Assembly: GCA_029582265.1 (NCBI GenBank) | Contig: CM055816.1 | Span: 31,844,312-31,908,311 of the forward strand | Length of the DNA: 64,000 nucleotides | Reading direction: 5' to 3' | DNA from: Zoroaster sp. YZ-2022 | Taxonomy: Eukaryota; Echinodermata; Asteroidea; Forcipulatida; Zoroasteridae | Part shown: one piece after another, positions 18,944 through 29,895 of the stretch | How positions within the stretch are numbered: position 1 is the first letter of the stretch | Layout of the letters: every line of letters begins with the position of its first letter | Translations under genes and position numbers: made by a program | The notes under the pieces: model-generated | Databases searched by the model: none | What the model saw: the letters and a program-made list of their open reading frames with translations, nothing else | What the model was told of the DNA's origin: nothing

Positions 18944-19189
18944 CTACCAGTCGATTTGGTGGTCCTTGATGTGCGAGTGCATGACGATGGCGGACTTCTC
19001 GAAATCTCCTCTGCGGCCGTGTGCTCGGTGTTCCTTCAATCTGATGGGGAGGTTGCGTCCTGTTTCGCCGATGTATACCTTACCGCACTCACAGGGCATC
19101 CGGTAGACTCCCGCTCTGTTGTTTGGGTCCGGTTTGTCCTTGTGGGTGTGTAGAAGTCCTTGGAGTTTGCTGGGGGCTGAGTGGAACAC
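18944..19189 (-). pseudogene. GIY-YIG endonuclease domain of Penelope element 1
   Basis: The frame reads HTHKDKPDPNN, GVYRMPCECGKVYIGETGR and PIRLKEHRAHGRRGD, then HIKDHQIDW. The GVY...YIG pair, the following Arg and the downstream Glu-His region fit the GIY-YIG nuclease that cuts target DNA for Penelope insertion. It is separated from the RT part by stops. Confidence 0.8.
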
Positions 19190-20526
19190 ATCGATGCCTG
19201 CTCGTCACAGGATGCGTTGTAGTTTGTGAGACGTCGAACCTAGATAGGGGAGACAAGCAGAGAGGGTTAGATTACTTACCTTGCTTTCGGGGTTTGGAAC
19301 CGGCTTCACTGTGCTGATCTTGCTGGGATTGTAACCGTTGCGTTTGAGGGTAGTTCAGATGTGATGTAGTAAATTGGGAAGGCTGTCCTTGTCACAAATG
19401 TTGTAGGCGCGTTGTACGAGGGTACGGTTGACCGATGACTTGATGCTTGAGTGATGGAAGGAGCGCTGGGTTTCTGGAAATGCCAACATCAAGGAACGCG
19501 ATCTTGCCGTCTTCTTGATGCTTGGGTGTTGCTGGTTGAGATGTTGTAGAAAATCCTGGAGTGTGTCTCTGCCATGTGGCCAAACCACAAAGGTGTCATC
19601 CACGTATCAGAGCAACAGCTTGGGTTGGAGGTCGGCGGTGTTGAGGGAAGAGTTTTCAAACTCTTCCATGAAAATATCAGCAAGGACCGGGGATAAAGGA
19701 GATCCCATGGGGTCTAAGCTGTCTGCTCGTAGAACTTGCCCTGAAACTGAAAACAACTTGAAGAGACACATGTTAGTACCAAATCATGAATTTGGTCAGG
19801 GGTGAGTGATGTGCGATCATCAAGGGAAAGATTTTGTACGAGTCTGTCCTTCACCAGGAGGCATGTCTCTGTAGTTGGGACATTGGTGAATAGGGAGACA
19901 ACATCTAAACTAACCAAGATGTCGCTGGGTTGAAGGGTGAGGTCCTAGGTAATCTCAACGAACTGACCGGAGTTGGACACATGGTGTTGAGTGAGACCCA
20001 CCAAGTGTCGGAGGATCTTAGCTAGATGACGGGCTGTGTTGTACGTAGGTGAACCTCTGGTGGCGACGATAGAAACATCAGGTTTGTGAATCTTCGGCTG
20101 GCCAAAGAACCTAGGGCAGGATGAGCTGGATGGTCTGAGATGTCGGTAGAGTTGAGTGGAGAGGGCACTGGCACGGTGGAGGGCAAGGAGTTTGCTAGCG
20201 ACTCTTTTCTCTATGGATGGGATGGGGTTCTTCTTGAGGGAGCGGTATGAATCGGATAATAAAATGTGACTTACCTTGTCGGTGTATTGTGCTCGGTCCA
20301 TGATGACTGTAGCATTGCCTTTGTCTGCGGTGATGATGTGGATGGATCTGTCACGTCTGATGTCCCGTAAAGCAGAAAGCTCTCCATTAGAGAGGTTGGG
20401 CTTGGCTGGCTTGGCTTTACGCAAAACATCACTCATCTGTAGTCGGACGTCATCAGCTTCTGTTTTGTTGAGTCGTCGCAGGGCTGGCTCAACTGACTGG
20501 ATGATTTCTTCTGTTGGAATGGATTT

Positions 20527-20975
20527 TTTCAGGCATTTGTTTTAACCTGTTCTCTTTTCAGGTATTTGTATTAACCTGTTCTTTTTTTCAGGCATTTGTT
20601 TTAACCCGTTCTCTTTTCAGGTATGTGTATTAACCCGTTCTCTTTGCAGGTATTTGTATTAACCCGTTCTCTTTTCAGGTATTTGTATTAACCCGTTCTC
20701 TTTTCAGGTATTTGTTTTAACCTGTTTTCTCCACAGCTCTTTGTATTAACCCATTCTTTTTTCAGGTATTTGTATTAACCTGTTCCCTTTTCAGGTACTT
20801 AATAACCCTTTCTTTTTCCAGATATTTGTATTAACCCGTTCTCTTTTCAGGTAATTGTATTAACCCGTTCTTTTTTCAGGCATTTATTTTAACCCGTTCT
20901 CTCCACAGCTCTTTGTATTAACCCGTTCCCTTTTCAGGTATTTTGTATTAACCCGCTCTCTCCACAGCTCTTTCC
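20527..20975. repeat. Minisatellite of about 30 bp between two Penelope elements
   Basis: About fifteen diverged units follow TATTTGTATTAACCCGTTCT then CTTTTCAGG. Variants replace the middle with CTCCACAGCTCTT. Each unit contains a pyrimidine tract, CAG and GTATTT, so it looks like a reiterated splice acceptor/donor. The same family appears at 23345-23500, 27541-27668 and, reversed, 29500-29895. The assembly gap opens inside it. Confidence 0.85.
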
Positions 20976-20984
20976 AACCTTTTC

Positions 20985-23340
20985 TATACATATAATGTAC
21001 ACATTCTATATTGCTTTTCTCTGTGTCATCGCTTAATACTAAATGCCTTTTCCAAAAGTTGCGCAAACTTGAGGAAAAGAGAGTACGTTACCTATCTCAC
21101 CTTGATAACTACCGTTTCTATCGTTTATCCCGTATTCTACCCTAGGGTCTCAAAATCAAATGCAGCCCCTCCTTTGCCCCACACCCAAGGAACATAATCA
21201 ACTCTCACTCCAACAGGACATAGCCCACTTCAACCGCAGACTACGACTCCGTGAATTCTTTCACGTCGAGCCTCCCACAGACGACGAGACCCCAGATGAC
21301 AGTCCCTCTGGGGCCCCCAGCCGCAACCGCTTCAAAGAAAAAAGTGTATGGGTACCTCCTAAGAATAGAGATGCAGCCCTTGACAACTATATCAACGCAG
21401 TCAACTCTGAGGTTAACAGGGAACCTCCTGCTAGATGTGCCAGCAACCTCTCCCGTGCTGAACGGGACGCCATCGGTGAACTCCGACAAGCTACGAACCT
21501 TGTCATCAAACGGGCTGACAAAGGGTCTGCTGTTGTGGTCAGGAACAGAGATGATTACACAGCCGAGGCCCTCAGACAACTTAATAACACTGATCACTAT
21601 ACAGAATGTGATACTGACCCTACCCACTCCTTCGCAAAAAAAAATATCTGACACCCTCGTCAAAATTCATAATTGTAATGGTATTAACAAGGATACCTTT
21701 AACTATCTCATCCCACAGGATCCTCGTACGGCCCGTTTCTATCTACTGCACAAGGCAGGTAACCCGGGCCGTCCCATTGTGTCGGGTAATGGTAGCCCAA
21801 CAGAACGTATCTCTGAGTTCGTTGACAGCTACCTCAACCCTCTGGTCTCTCATATCCCTTCATTCATACAGGACACTACGGACTTCTTCCGTAAACTAGA
21901 GGGTATTAAACATCAAGTACTCAATTCTGCCCTCCTTGTCACTCTGGATGTTTCCTCCTTATATACTACATCCCCCATGGCGAAGGCATAAATGCATGTA
22001 CCAACGCTCTCAGATCCAACAACCAAACCAAACCTTCTGTGAGACACCTTACAGATCTTGTCTGACATATAGTGACCAAAAGTAATTTCACGTTCCTAGA
22101 CAGAAACTTTCTCCAGGTTCAAGGTACAGCAATGGGCACTAAGATGGCACCATCATACGCTCATCTGTTTATGTCTGACCTTGAAGACAGATTGCTATCT
22201 TCTGCCCCCACCGTCCTCTAGTATGGTGGAGATTTATTGACGATATATTCTGCATTTGGTGTGGTGGCCAAGATAGCTTAGATGAATTCATCAACTACAT
22301 TAATTCATTCCACGCCACCATCACGTTCACTGCTAACTACTCTACCAATAGTGTGAACTTCCTAGACGTCACCATCAACAAATCCCCCATGGCGTCTCGA
22401 CTGATGTCTATTGTAAACCCACTGACACTCATCAATACCTCCTTTCTGACAGCTGCCACCCCAAGCACTGCAAAGAGGCCATCGCCTACAGTCAAGCGCT
22501 CCGTATAAGACGTATTTGTTCCACCGATACCTTATACAGGAAATGGTCGTCTGAACTGAGGCAACACCTTGTATCCCGGGGTCATAGCAAACGCAGGGTC
22601 CAACTAGCCATCAACAGGGCCCTCTGTACCACTCGTAGCACCCTCTTGGCTACCCAGGGTAACAAGAAAACCCTTCCTAACAGAGTCCACCTGGTCACGA
22701 CTTATCACCCCAGATTACCCAGACTTTCATCTATCGTAAATGATAACATAACTATTTTACACTCCTCCGACAGGTTACGCTTAGCCATCCCTGAGCCCCC
22801 TTTGATTGCTTTCCGTCGCCGCCGTAACCTCGGTGATATATTGGTTCGGGCTAGGCTGCCTAGCACTAACAGTGACCTTAACGTTACTGATCATGAATCA
22901 CCACAGGGGTGCTCTAAGTGTAACCGCTCAAGATTCAAAACCTGTTTGTATCTCAAACCTGCTCAGAAGGTGAAAAGCCACAGTACTGGTCTCACCTACA
23001 CAATCAGAACTAAATCCCAGTGTGACACACCCAATGTTATATAATTATGTAATCTCATGTAAAAGATGTGGTATACAATATGTAGGGGAGACAAAGACCA
23101 AATTGTGTCTCCGCTTTGCCAACCATGTTTCCTCTGTGAAAACTAAAAAACCCACCCTGTGGCTATCCATTTTAACAGCCCTAATCATAGCATTAATGCT
23201 GTTGAACTCATTGTAATTGAAGCCTGCACAAGCAATGATACACATCGCAAACTTAGGGAGTCACACTGGATAAATCAACTGAAAACACTTCAACCCTATG
23301 GCCTCAATATTAACACAGGTATCAAATAACCCAGCTACCT
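20985..23340 (+). mobile_element. Penelope-like retroelement 2
   Basis: Plus-strand fragments: an N-terminal KSCANL-type and RFYRLSRILP region (20990-21150), 21160-21651 (FNRRLRLREFF, IKRADKGSAVVVRNRDDY), 21620-21991 (RFYLLHKAGNPGRPIVSGNG, LVTLDVSSLYT), then FIDDIFCIWCGG near 22240, NSVNFLDVTI near 22350, and 22646-23044 ending before YVISCKRCGIQYVGET (GIY-YIG, about 23045-23100). The stop TAA is at 23327-23329. Frameshifts occur near 21650, 21965 and 23150 and there is an internal stop. Its RT and nuclease sequences differ clearly from element 1, so this is a second family. It faces away from element 1. Confidence 0.85.
22646..23044 (+). pseudogene. Connector between RT and GIY-YIG of Penelope element 2
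   Basis: A 132-residue open fragment with LPNRVHLVTTYHPRLPRL, AFRRRRNLGDILVRARL and the Cys motif CSKCNRSRFKTC. This is the usual basic linker and zinc-like knot before the GIY-YIG domain. The nuclease continues in the next frame at 23022-23216. Confidence 0.75.
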
Positions 23341-23344
23341 TTAC

Positions 23345-23500
23345 CTATTTCCAGGCATTTGTTGTAACCTTTCATTTTTTTCAGGTTTTTGTCCTAACCT
23401 GTTCTATTTTCAGGTAGTTGTCTTAATTAACCTGTTCCTTTTTCAGGTATTTGCTTTAACCTGTTTTTTCAGCTATTTGTTTTTACCAGTTGACGTCGGG
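23345..23500. repeat. Minisatellite remnant after Penelope element 2
   Basis: Five or so units of the TTAACCTGTTC...TTTTCAGGTATTTG family continue after the Penelope stop codon, suggesting the element lies within the array. Confidence 0.75.
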
Positions 23501-23642
23501 AATATTTATTATTTTTCCGGTCCCCCGTGCGGGTTTATTTTCAGTGAAAAATCTGAAAAAATTTCTAATAATAATAATAACAGAGCATTTATAAGGCGCA
23601 CAGTATCTGGAGACCCATTCAAAGGCGCCGGTCACTTGAAAA

Positions 23643-25646
23643 TCAGTGTAGGTCAAATGAAAGATTGAAGAGATGTGTCTTAAGATGCTGTTTGAATGAT
23701 GACAGATCAGTTGTGTCCCTTAACTCGTCTGGCAAGGAGTTCCAGAGACGCGGTGCACCGCTGGAAAAGGCCCGGTCCCCGTAGGTTGCCAGGCGAGTTT
23801 TGGGAACAGAAAGTATCTGTGATGAAGAAGATCTGAGGCCTGGTCGCAGGTTGCGAAGTTGTAACAGGTCCTGTATGTAGGATGGAGCTAAACCATGAAG
23901 GGCTTTGAATGTAAGGAGCAGGATTTTGAATTGTATTCTGTATTTAACAGGAAGCCAGTGAAGATTGTATAATATAGGTGTTATGTGCTCGGATGATCTA
24001 GTTCTGGTGAGTAAGCGGGCAGACGCGTTTTGTACTGTCTGAAGGCGTTTTAATGATTGCTGAGGTAGTCCTATAAGTAAACTATTGCAGAAGTCTAGTC
24101 TAGATGAGATAAATGCGTGGATGAGTTGTTCAGCTGTGTGTAGTGAAAGTGATGCTCTGATTGCTGCTATGCGACGTAAATGCGCGTAAGAAGACTGACA
24201 CACTGTGGTTATATGTCGGTCAAGATTCATAAACCTGTCGAAAACAACGCCAAGGTTACGTGCGTCAAAGCAAGGAGCAACCTGAACATCACCTATGCGT
24301 ATGCTTGAAATGTTAACTTCCTGTCTGAGGTGAGGTGAGCGAATGACAAGAAACTGGGTTTTTGGGGCGTTTAATTTTAGTAGATTGGCCGCCATCCACC
24401 TACGTATGTTGTCTAAGCATGTTTCAATAATGTGTTGTGTGTTGGTATCATTGTCGGGTATACTTGGGGAAAAGGTGGCGTAAAGCTGTGTGTCGTCTGC
24501 GTAAAAGTGGGGAAGTACGCCATGGTGTCGGGCAATGCGGCCAAGAGGAGATATGTATAAGGTAAAAAGCATAGGCCCTAATACAGACCCCTGTAGCACA
24601 CCATAGCTGAGCTTGGAGTCTATGGATAATTCCCCGGATAAATGAACTGCCTGAGAACGATTATGCAAATATGATTTGAACCAATCAAGAGCAACGCCAT
24701 GGACCCCAAATTGATGCTGCAGTCTATGCAGGAGGATGTCATGGTCAATGGTGTCGAAGGCTGCTGAGAGGTCAAGTAGAACAAGGAGAATGACCCTTTT
24801 GTTGTCGATGGCCAGCATGATGTCATTGTGGACTTTGACCAATGCTGTTTCTACACAGTGAAACCTAGTATATGCGGATTGCAAATCATCGCGCAAATGG
24901 TGCTCAGTGAGATGGGTATTCAACCTGGCAGCAACTACCTTCTCAGCGACCTTCGACATAAATGATAAGTTGGAAATTGGGCGATAATTATTTAGATCGT
25001 TATGTTCAAGTGATTGTTTCTTTATAACAGGAGTGATGAGAGCCCTCTTGAAGCAATCTGGGAATTGGCCAGTAGTGAGGGATCTGTTAATTATTGCTTG
25101 TATAGGCCCAATCAACACGTCGATGTGTTCCTTCACCATGGATGTTGGAATCGGATCAAGGGTGCAGGTCTTTATAGGTGAATTCTTGATGACCTTCATC
25201 ACCTCCATCTCAGAGGCGGGCGTTAAGGTTGTGAGGGGAAGTTGATGAAACTCAATATCTGCTAGAGTAGGGTCAATGTTGGGGTCAGCGTGTAGGGATA
25301 TGTCGTCTCTGATTTTGGTGATCTTGTCTTTGAAAAAATCAGAGAAGCTGTTGACCATTGCTGTGGTGTTTGGGAATGATGGGAGGATGGGTGTTGTTTT
25401 CCTATGCATAAGATGGTTAATAACCTGGGAATGGGATTTTTGATCGCCCTCACAGTCACGTATTTTGGCGGAATAGTATTTGGCTTTGTAGTTGTTGAAT
25501 TTGGCTTTAACCATTTCTCGCCAAGTTTTAAAAAGTTCGCGGTCGACGTGAAGGTTAGATAAACGCCAGCGTCGTTCAAGTTGTCGGCGCCTGCGTTTAG
25601 CTGAAGCTATGTCCACGTTGTACCAAGGAACCTTAGGTTTGACCAA
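23643..25646 (-). CDS. LINE reverse transcriptase (L2/CR1 clade)
   Basis: The 667-residue open frame begins with a TTG-type codon, so the true protein continues upstream. Motifs: ISNLSFMSKVAEKVVAARL, LLDLSAAFDTIDHDILLHRL, GVLQGSVLGPMLFTLYISPL and FYADDTQLYATF (catalytic YADD), then a thumb and a C-terminal domain ending in LWNSLPDELRD and FKQHLKTHLFNL, the characteristic L2/CR1 tail. It copies its own RNA at the nicked target. No in-frame stop occurs through the RT, so this copy is young or well kept. The link to the endonuclease is broken by a one-base shift. Confidence 0.88.
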   Translation of the reverse strand: MVKPKVPWYNVDIASAKRRRRQLERRWRLSNLHVDRELFKTWREMVKAKFNNYKAKYYSAKIRDCEGDQKSHSQVINHLMHRKTTPILPSFPNTTAMVNSFSDFFKDKITKIRDDISLHADPNIDPTLADIEFHQLPLTTLTPASEMEVMKVIKNSPIKTCTLDPIPTSMVKEHIDVLIGPIQAIINRSLTTGQFPDCFKRALITPVIKKQSLEHNDLNNYRPISNLSFMSKVAEKVVAARLNTHLTEHHLRDDLQSAYTRFHCVETALVKVHNDIMLAIDNKRVILLVLLDLSAAFDTIDHDILLHRLQHQFGVHGVALDWFKSYLHNRSQAVHLSGELSIDSKLSYGVLQGSVLGPMLFTLYISPLGRIARHHGVLPHFYADDTQLYATFSPSIPDNDTNTQHIIETCLDNIRRWMAANLLKLNAPKTQFLVIRSPHLRQEVNISSIRIGDVQVAPCFDARNLGVVFDRFMNLDRHITTVCQSSYAHLRRIAAIRASLSLHTAEQLIHAFISSRLDFCNSLLIGLPQQSLKRLQTVQNASARLLTRTRSSEHITPILYNLHWLPVKYRIQFKILLLTFKALHGLAPSYIQDLLQLRNLRPGLRSSSSQILSVPKTRLATYGDRAFSSGAPRLWNSLPDELRDTTDLSSFKQHLKTHLFNLSFDLH

Positions 25647-25794
25647 GATCGTGCTGGTTTTGGTTGGAGCATAGGTGTCAAGCAGTGCACAGAGAACAGT
25701 GTTATACTGATCAATTAGGGGGTCAGCAGGGTGTCTGATGAGGGAAGATGTGGTAATGTCTTGCTTAAATTTGGTCTGGTCTATTGTCTTTATC

Positions 25795-26691
25795 TTAATT
25801 GCGATAAGTAACCTGACGCCTTATGTATTTGGGTTTCTCCAAGTCAAGCTGACAATGGATTGCGCAGTGGTCAGAAATAAAGTCTGGTGTTGTAACGGAC
25901 TGTATGAGGGAATGAGGTTGTCGAGTGATCACAAGATCTATTGTGTGACAAGATGTGTGAGTTCCAGTGTTGACTCTTTGTTGCATATTGTACTGCATGA
26001 GTAGATCACTAAACTGTCTGTCGTCTACGGTATTGTCATTCCAATGGACATTGAAGTCACCAAGAATAATGAGGTCCCCGGTGAACAACACCTGGCGGTT
26101 AAGCAGATCAGCAAACTCGTCAATGAACGTACTGAACGGATAATTCGCCTTCTTTGACGGTGGTGGGCGATAGACAACAATAATACAGAAGTGTTTGGCG
26201 TTGCCGTGGTTATGAATAAAGTCTGCTTGGATGAATTCAAAGGAAGATGGCGGCTTGTTGTTGGCGTGTTTGGCAACAGACGCCGAAAGGCTTGATTTGT
26301 AAAGCAGTGCCACACCACCTCCCCTCCGACCTTTCCTGGGCATGTGGACTAATTTAAAACCTCTAGGGGTAACATCATCAGTGTTTTTATCTTGTTCCGA
26401 ACGAAACCAAGTTTCTGTTAATGCCAGTATATCAATATTGTGATCATTTATGTGATCTTTGATGAGATCAGGCTTGTTGCATGCAGATTGACAATTTATT
26501 AAACCAAGGTGCGTCATGTCATCGTTTGATAGACGATCAGCGATTATGTTTTGGGGTTTGAGGATGCGGGTGTCGATAACTTTACGTTTTCCTCCTCTGC
26601 ATCCCCTGTGTCGGTGGTGCCATTTAAAGATACTCGGTGATTTAATATGATCGAAAACCATTCTGGGGAGCTTGAACCTTTGGGTAGGCAT
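25795..26691 (-). CDS. LINE APE-type endonuclease (N-terminal part of the L2/CR1 LINE)
   Basis: The 298-residue fragment includes LINCQSACNKPDLIKDHI, ILALTETWF, GGGVALLYK, IVVYRPPPS, LIILGDFNVHW and FISDHCAIHCQL, the ordered motifs of the exonuclease-endonuclease-phosphatase fold with catalytic Asp, Asn and His. It nicks target DNA to prime reverse transcription. It ends in VTYRN and a stop where the frame moves to that of the RT ORF. Confidence 0.85.
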   Translation of the reverse strand: MPTQRFKLPRMVFDHIKSPSIFKWHHRHRGCRGGKRKVIDTRILKPQNIIADRLSNDDMTHLGLINCQSACNKPDLIKDHINDHNIDILALTETWFRSEQDKNTDDVTPRGFKLVHMPRKGRRGGGVALLYKSSLSASVAKHANNKPPSSFEFIQADFIHNHGNAKHFCIIVVYRPPPSKKANYPFSTFIDEFADLLNRQVLFTGDLIILGDFNVHWNDNTVDDRQFSDLLMQYNMQQRVNTGTHTSCHTIDLVITRQPHSLIQSVTTPDFISDHCAIHCQLDLEKPKYIRRQVTYRN

Positions 26692-26780
26692 ACTGGATTT
26701 GATGTCGTGGAGATGTCACTGGTATACTGCAGTGTGTTGCAGATATACATAGCTGGTAGCGGTAGTGTCAGTAACAACAG

Positions 26781-27540
26781 GCAGTAACAATGAGGTGAAC
26801 CATGCTTACATTTTCAGTACCTCGGCGACTCGATAGACAAATGTTCCATCCAAATCTTGATTTTTAGGCAAAGGTTATTGCCAACAGTTACAGTGACTGA
26901 TCTATGATCAATGATACATCTTATGTTCAATCTTGGAAGACCAAAGCTGGATGGATTGGTGCAAAAATGCTGTATTTCGAGAGACCAGAAAATGGGGCTG
27001 CCGGTTGGGCGCACACCGTCATCGTTGGGCGCACACCGTCATTCTAGCCATTAATAAAAAAAAATTGTCAATGAAACTAAGTTTGGACAACCAAATAAAC
27101 ACCTTTACTCATTGACATTTCGAGAATTAAATGGCTAGTTTTTTAATTACGGTTGTGTTTGTTCAACACCAGACCGTTGGCAAGCTCCGATGCAACGGCC
27201 TATTAGCGACCAGCGCCCGGTCGAAAAGACGGCATACCTGGAGGGAGATCAAATGCCTCGTAAACAATGGATGTAAATTCGTCTTTACAAATGCTTGGCT
27301 GGTACGTCAAAGGAACACGTCTTGGATAAAGGGATTAGGCAAAAATCAACAAAAAGAGTGAACTTGTTCAGTATTTGTAGTGCATTTTGTCCGGGGCCAC
27401 CGTACCGTGACCCCATAGACTCCGAGAAACGATTGCGTGTATACACGCCACGACGGCACGCCACGTGTGGCGTGTTGACAAGTCTCCCGGTGACACACAC
27501 CAAAATCGGAATGCGTGTTAACACGGCACCCGAAGCGAAC
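26781..27540. other. Unassigned stretch
   Basis: I see no gene. A 19-bp block GTTGGGCGCACACCGTCAT is repeated at about 27005 and 27025. ORFs here are short and without motifs. Confidence 0.4.
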
Positions 27541-27668
27541 TGGTTAACCTGTTCTTTTTTCAGGTATTTGTTTTAACCTGTTCTCTTTTCAGGTATTTGT
27601 TTCAACCTGTACTCCTTACAGGTATCTGTTTTAACCTGTTCTCTTTTCAAGTATTTGTTTTTAAACCT
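27541..27668. repeat. Minisatellite running into the gap
   Basis: Four to five units of the TTTTCAGGTATTTGTTTTAA family end at the N run, so the contig broke in this repeat. Confidence 0.85.
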
Positions 27669-28168
27669 NNNNNNNNNNNNNNNNNNNNNNNNNNNNNNNN
27701 NNNNNNNNNNNNNNNNNNNNNNNNNNNNNNNNNNNNNNNNNNNNNNNNNNNNNNNNNNNNNNNNNNNNNNNNNNNNNNNNNNNNNNNNNNNNNNNNNNNN
27801 NNNNNNNNNNNNNNNNNNNNNNNNNNNNNNNNNNNNNNNNNNNNNNNNNNNNNNNNNNNNNNNNNNNNNNNNNNNNNNNNNNNNNNNNNNNNNNNNNNNN
27901 NNNNNNNNNNNNNNNNNNNNNNNNNNNNNNNNNNNNNNNNNNNNNNNNNNNNNNNNNNNNNNNNNNNNNNNNNNNNNNNNNNNNNNNNNNNNNNNNNNNN
28001 NNNNNNNNNNNNNNNNNNNNNNNNNNNNNNNNNNNNNNNNNNNNNNNNNNNNNNNNNNNNNNNNNNNNNNNNNNNNNNNNNNNNNNNNNNNNNNNNNNNN
28101 NNNNNNNNNNNNNNNNNNNNNNNNNNNNNNNNNNNNNNNNNNNNNNNNNNNNNNNNNNNNNNNNNNNN
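27669..28168. other. Assembly gap of 500 N
   Basis: Exactly 500 N, the same length as the second gap, so a fixed-size scaffolding gap rather than a measured distance. Confidence 0.98.
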
Positions 28169-28700
28169 TTCAAATTTTTTTTTTCTGGTCATTCAGTCAC
28201 GATTTCATGTATACACGACGTCAGTTTTGCAACGTTAGTCCTTCCAGCATCTCCATCAATCTTTGGGATTAAATAGACAGGTACAGTTGGACGTCGTCCG
28301 CGTACATATGATACATGATGTTATGTCTCCGGATAATGGCACCAATTTCACCTATATGCACATTGTAAAAATAGTGGCCCAACACAGCTGAGCTCTTGTG
28401 GGATTCCAAAACGGAGTGCATGAGAGTCAGATTCAGTGTCCCTGCTACACCGACCCTGAAACGACCGGCTCCCGCAGGTAAGAACGAATCCAGTTGAGAC
28501 CCTCGCCACGCATATACCAAAGGTGGAACCAAGCCGATTCAACAGGATAACATGATCGGACCGTATCGTAAACGCAGCGGTGAGATCTAATAACACGAAT
28601 CCGCAACAGCTCTGTTATCATCCATGGCTCTCAAAGATCAGCTCTCACTCCCGGCAAAAGGGCCGTCTCAGTGCTGTAGTCTTAGTTCACGATACGCAGA
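28169..28700 (-). pseudogene. LINE reverse transcriptase scrap
   Basis: Minus-strand pieces at 28269-28596 read LLDLTAAF, ILLNRLGSTFGI, a short linker, then MYHMYADDVQLYLSI (YADD box), in three frames. They are from a CR1/L2-type LINE distinct from the one at 23565-26780. Confidence 0.65.
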
Positions 28701-29470
28701 TTGAAGACGCTCCTGGAGATCATGGGATTTAAGATGATCTTTTATCCAAGGGCAATTAAGGGAATTCTTTGGACGAGGTGTCAGATATTTTTTTTTTTTT
28801 GGCGAAGGGAGTGGGTAGGGTCAGTATCGGGCTATCTCTGTATAGTGATCAGTGTTATTAAGTTGTCTGAGGGCTCTCGGCTGTGTAATCATCTCTGTTG
28901 CACCCTGACCGCAACAGCAGATCCCTTTGTCAGCCCGTTTACGATGATCAAGTGTTCGTAGCTTGGTCGAAGTTCACCTGATGGCGTCCCGTTCAGCATC
29001 ACGGGAGAGGTTGTTGGTACAATATTCTAGCAGTGAGGTTCCTGTTAACCTCAGAGTTGACTGCGTTGCCATATAGTTGTCAAGGGCTGCATCTTCTATT
29101 CTTGGGGTTCCATACACTTTTTCTTTGGAAGTGGTTTATGCGGCTGGGGCCCCATTTGGAGGACTGTCATCTGGGGTCTCTGTCGTTCGTGTAGGTAGGC
29201 CTCGACGAAATAATTCACGGAGTCGTAGTCTGTGTTGAAGTGGGCTATGTCCTGTTGGAGTGAGAGTTGGATTATGTTCCCTGTGGGTGTATGTGGGGGC
29301 AAAGGAGTGGGCCTGCATTTGATTTTGGAGACCTAGGGTGAGAATACGGATAAAACGATAGAAACGTAGGTTATCAAGGTGAGATAGGGTAGGTACTCTC
29401 TTTTCCTCAAAGTTTGCGCAACTTTTGGAAAAGGTATTGGCTAGTTTACGCATGACACAGGAGAAAGCAA
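28700..29470 (-). mobile_element. Penelope-like element 2, inverted 5' fragment
   Basis: Reverse complement of about 20990-21665. It contains SKSCANFEEKRV, the LTPTGHSPLQ-frame block and the segment ending at the oligo-T near 28785. It is truncated where the LINE scrap begins, so the inverted homology between contigs 1 and 2 stops here. Confidence 0.8.
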
Positions 29471-29499
29471 TATAGAATGTAAATATATATATAATAGAA

Positions 29500-29895
29500 A
29501 AGGTTGGGAAAGAGCTGTGTGGAGAGAGCGGGTTAATACAAAATACCTGAAAAGGGAACGGTTAATACAAAGAGCTGTGGAGAGAACGGGTTAAAATAAA
29601 TGCCTGAAAAAGAACGGCAGGTTATACAATTACCTGAAAAGAGAACGGGTTAATACAAATACCTGGAAAAAGAAAGGTTATTAAGTACCTGAAAAGGGAA
29701 CAGGTTAAATACAAATACCTGAAAAGAAATGGGTTAATACAAAGAGCTGTGGAGAAAACAGGTTAAAACAAATACCTGAAAAGAGAACGGGTTAATACAA
29801 ATACCTGAAAAGAGAACGGGTTAAAACAAATGCCTGAAAAAAAGAACAGGTTAATACAAATACCTGAAAAGAGAACAGGTTAAAACAAATGCCTG
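29500..29895. repeat. Inverted copy of the ~30-bp minisatellite
   Basis: Units of CCTGAAAAGAGAACGGGTTA and AATACAAATA, including the CTGTGGAGAGA variant, mirror 20527-20975. Confidence 0.85.

Larger units (their letters stand above)
18440..20526 (-). mobile_element. Penelope-like retroelement 1, contig 1 copy (5' truncated)
   Basis: Minus-strand fragments in order: an N-terminal piece with DKGNATVIMDRAQY, FFGQPKIHKPD (about 20090), SLDVVSLFTNVP (about 19890), YVDDTFVVWPHG (about 19590), LPYLGSTSHKL, then a GIY-YIG nuclease VYRMPCECGKVYIGETGR (about 19080-19130). RT plus C-terminal GIY-YIG defines Penelope-like elements. Stops interrupt it: TGA before YVDD (shared with contig 2), TGA after LQRIL, and others. 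The 3' region has the CTGAGGA...GAAAC block typical of these elements. The 5' end abuts the minisatellite. The element is dead. Confidence 0.85.
23565..26780 (-). mobile_element. L2/CR1-type LINE, nearly complete
   Basis: It contains an APE endonuclease ORF (25795-26691) and a reverse transcriptase ORF (23643-25646) on the minus strand, separated by a frameshift near 25795, and ends in an (AAT)n-type tail at about 23565-23582. It lies between two stretches of the minisatellite. The 5' limit is approximate, since no earlier ORF is visible upstream of 26777. Confidence 0.85.

Noticed and set aside
20527..20975. Direct repeats of about 30 bp resembling a CRISPR array
   Set aside because: Units are contiguous and diverged with no unique spacers, no cas genes, and the DNA is animal.
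27597..28272. Open frames of 170-213 codons across the N runs
   Set aside because: Most codons are N; no coding evidence. Same for 47633-48316.
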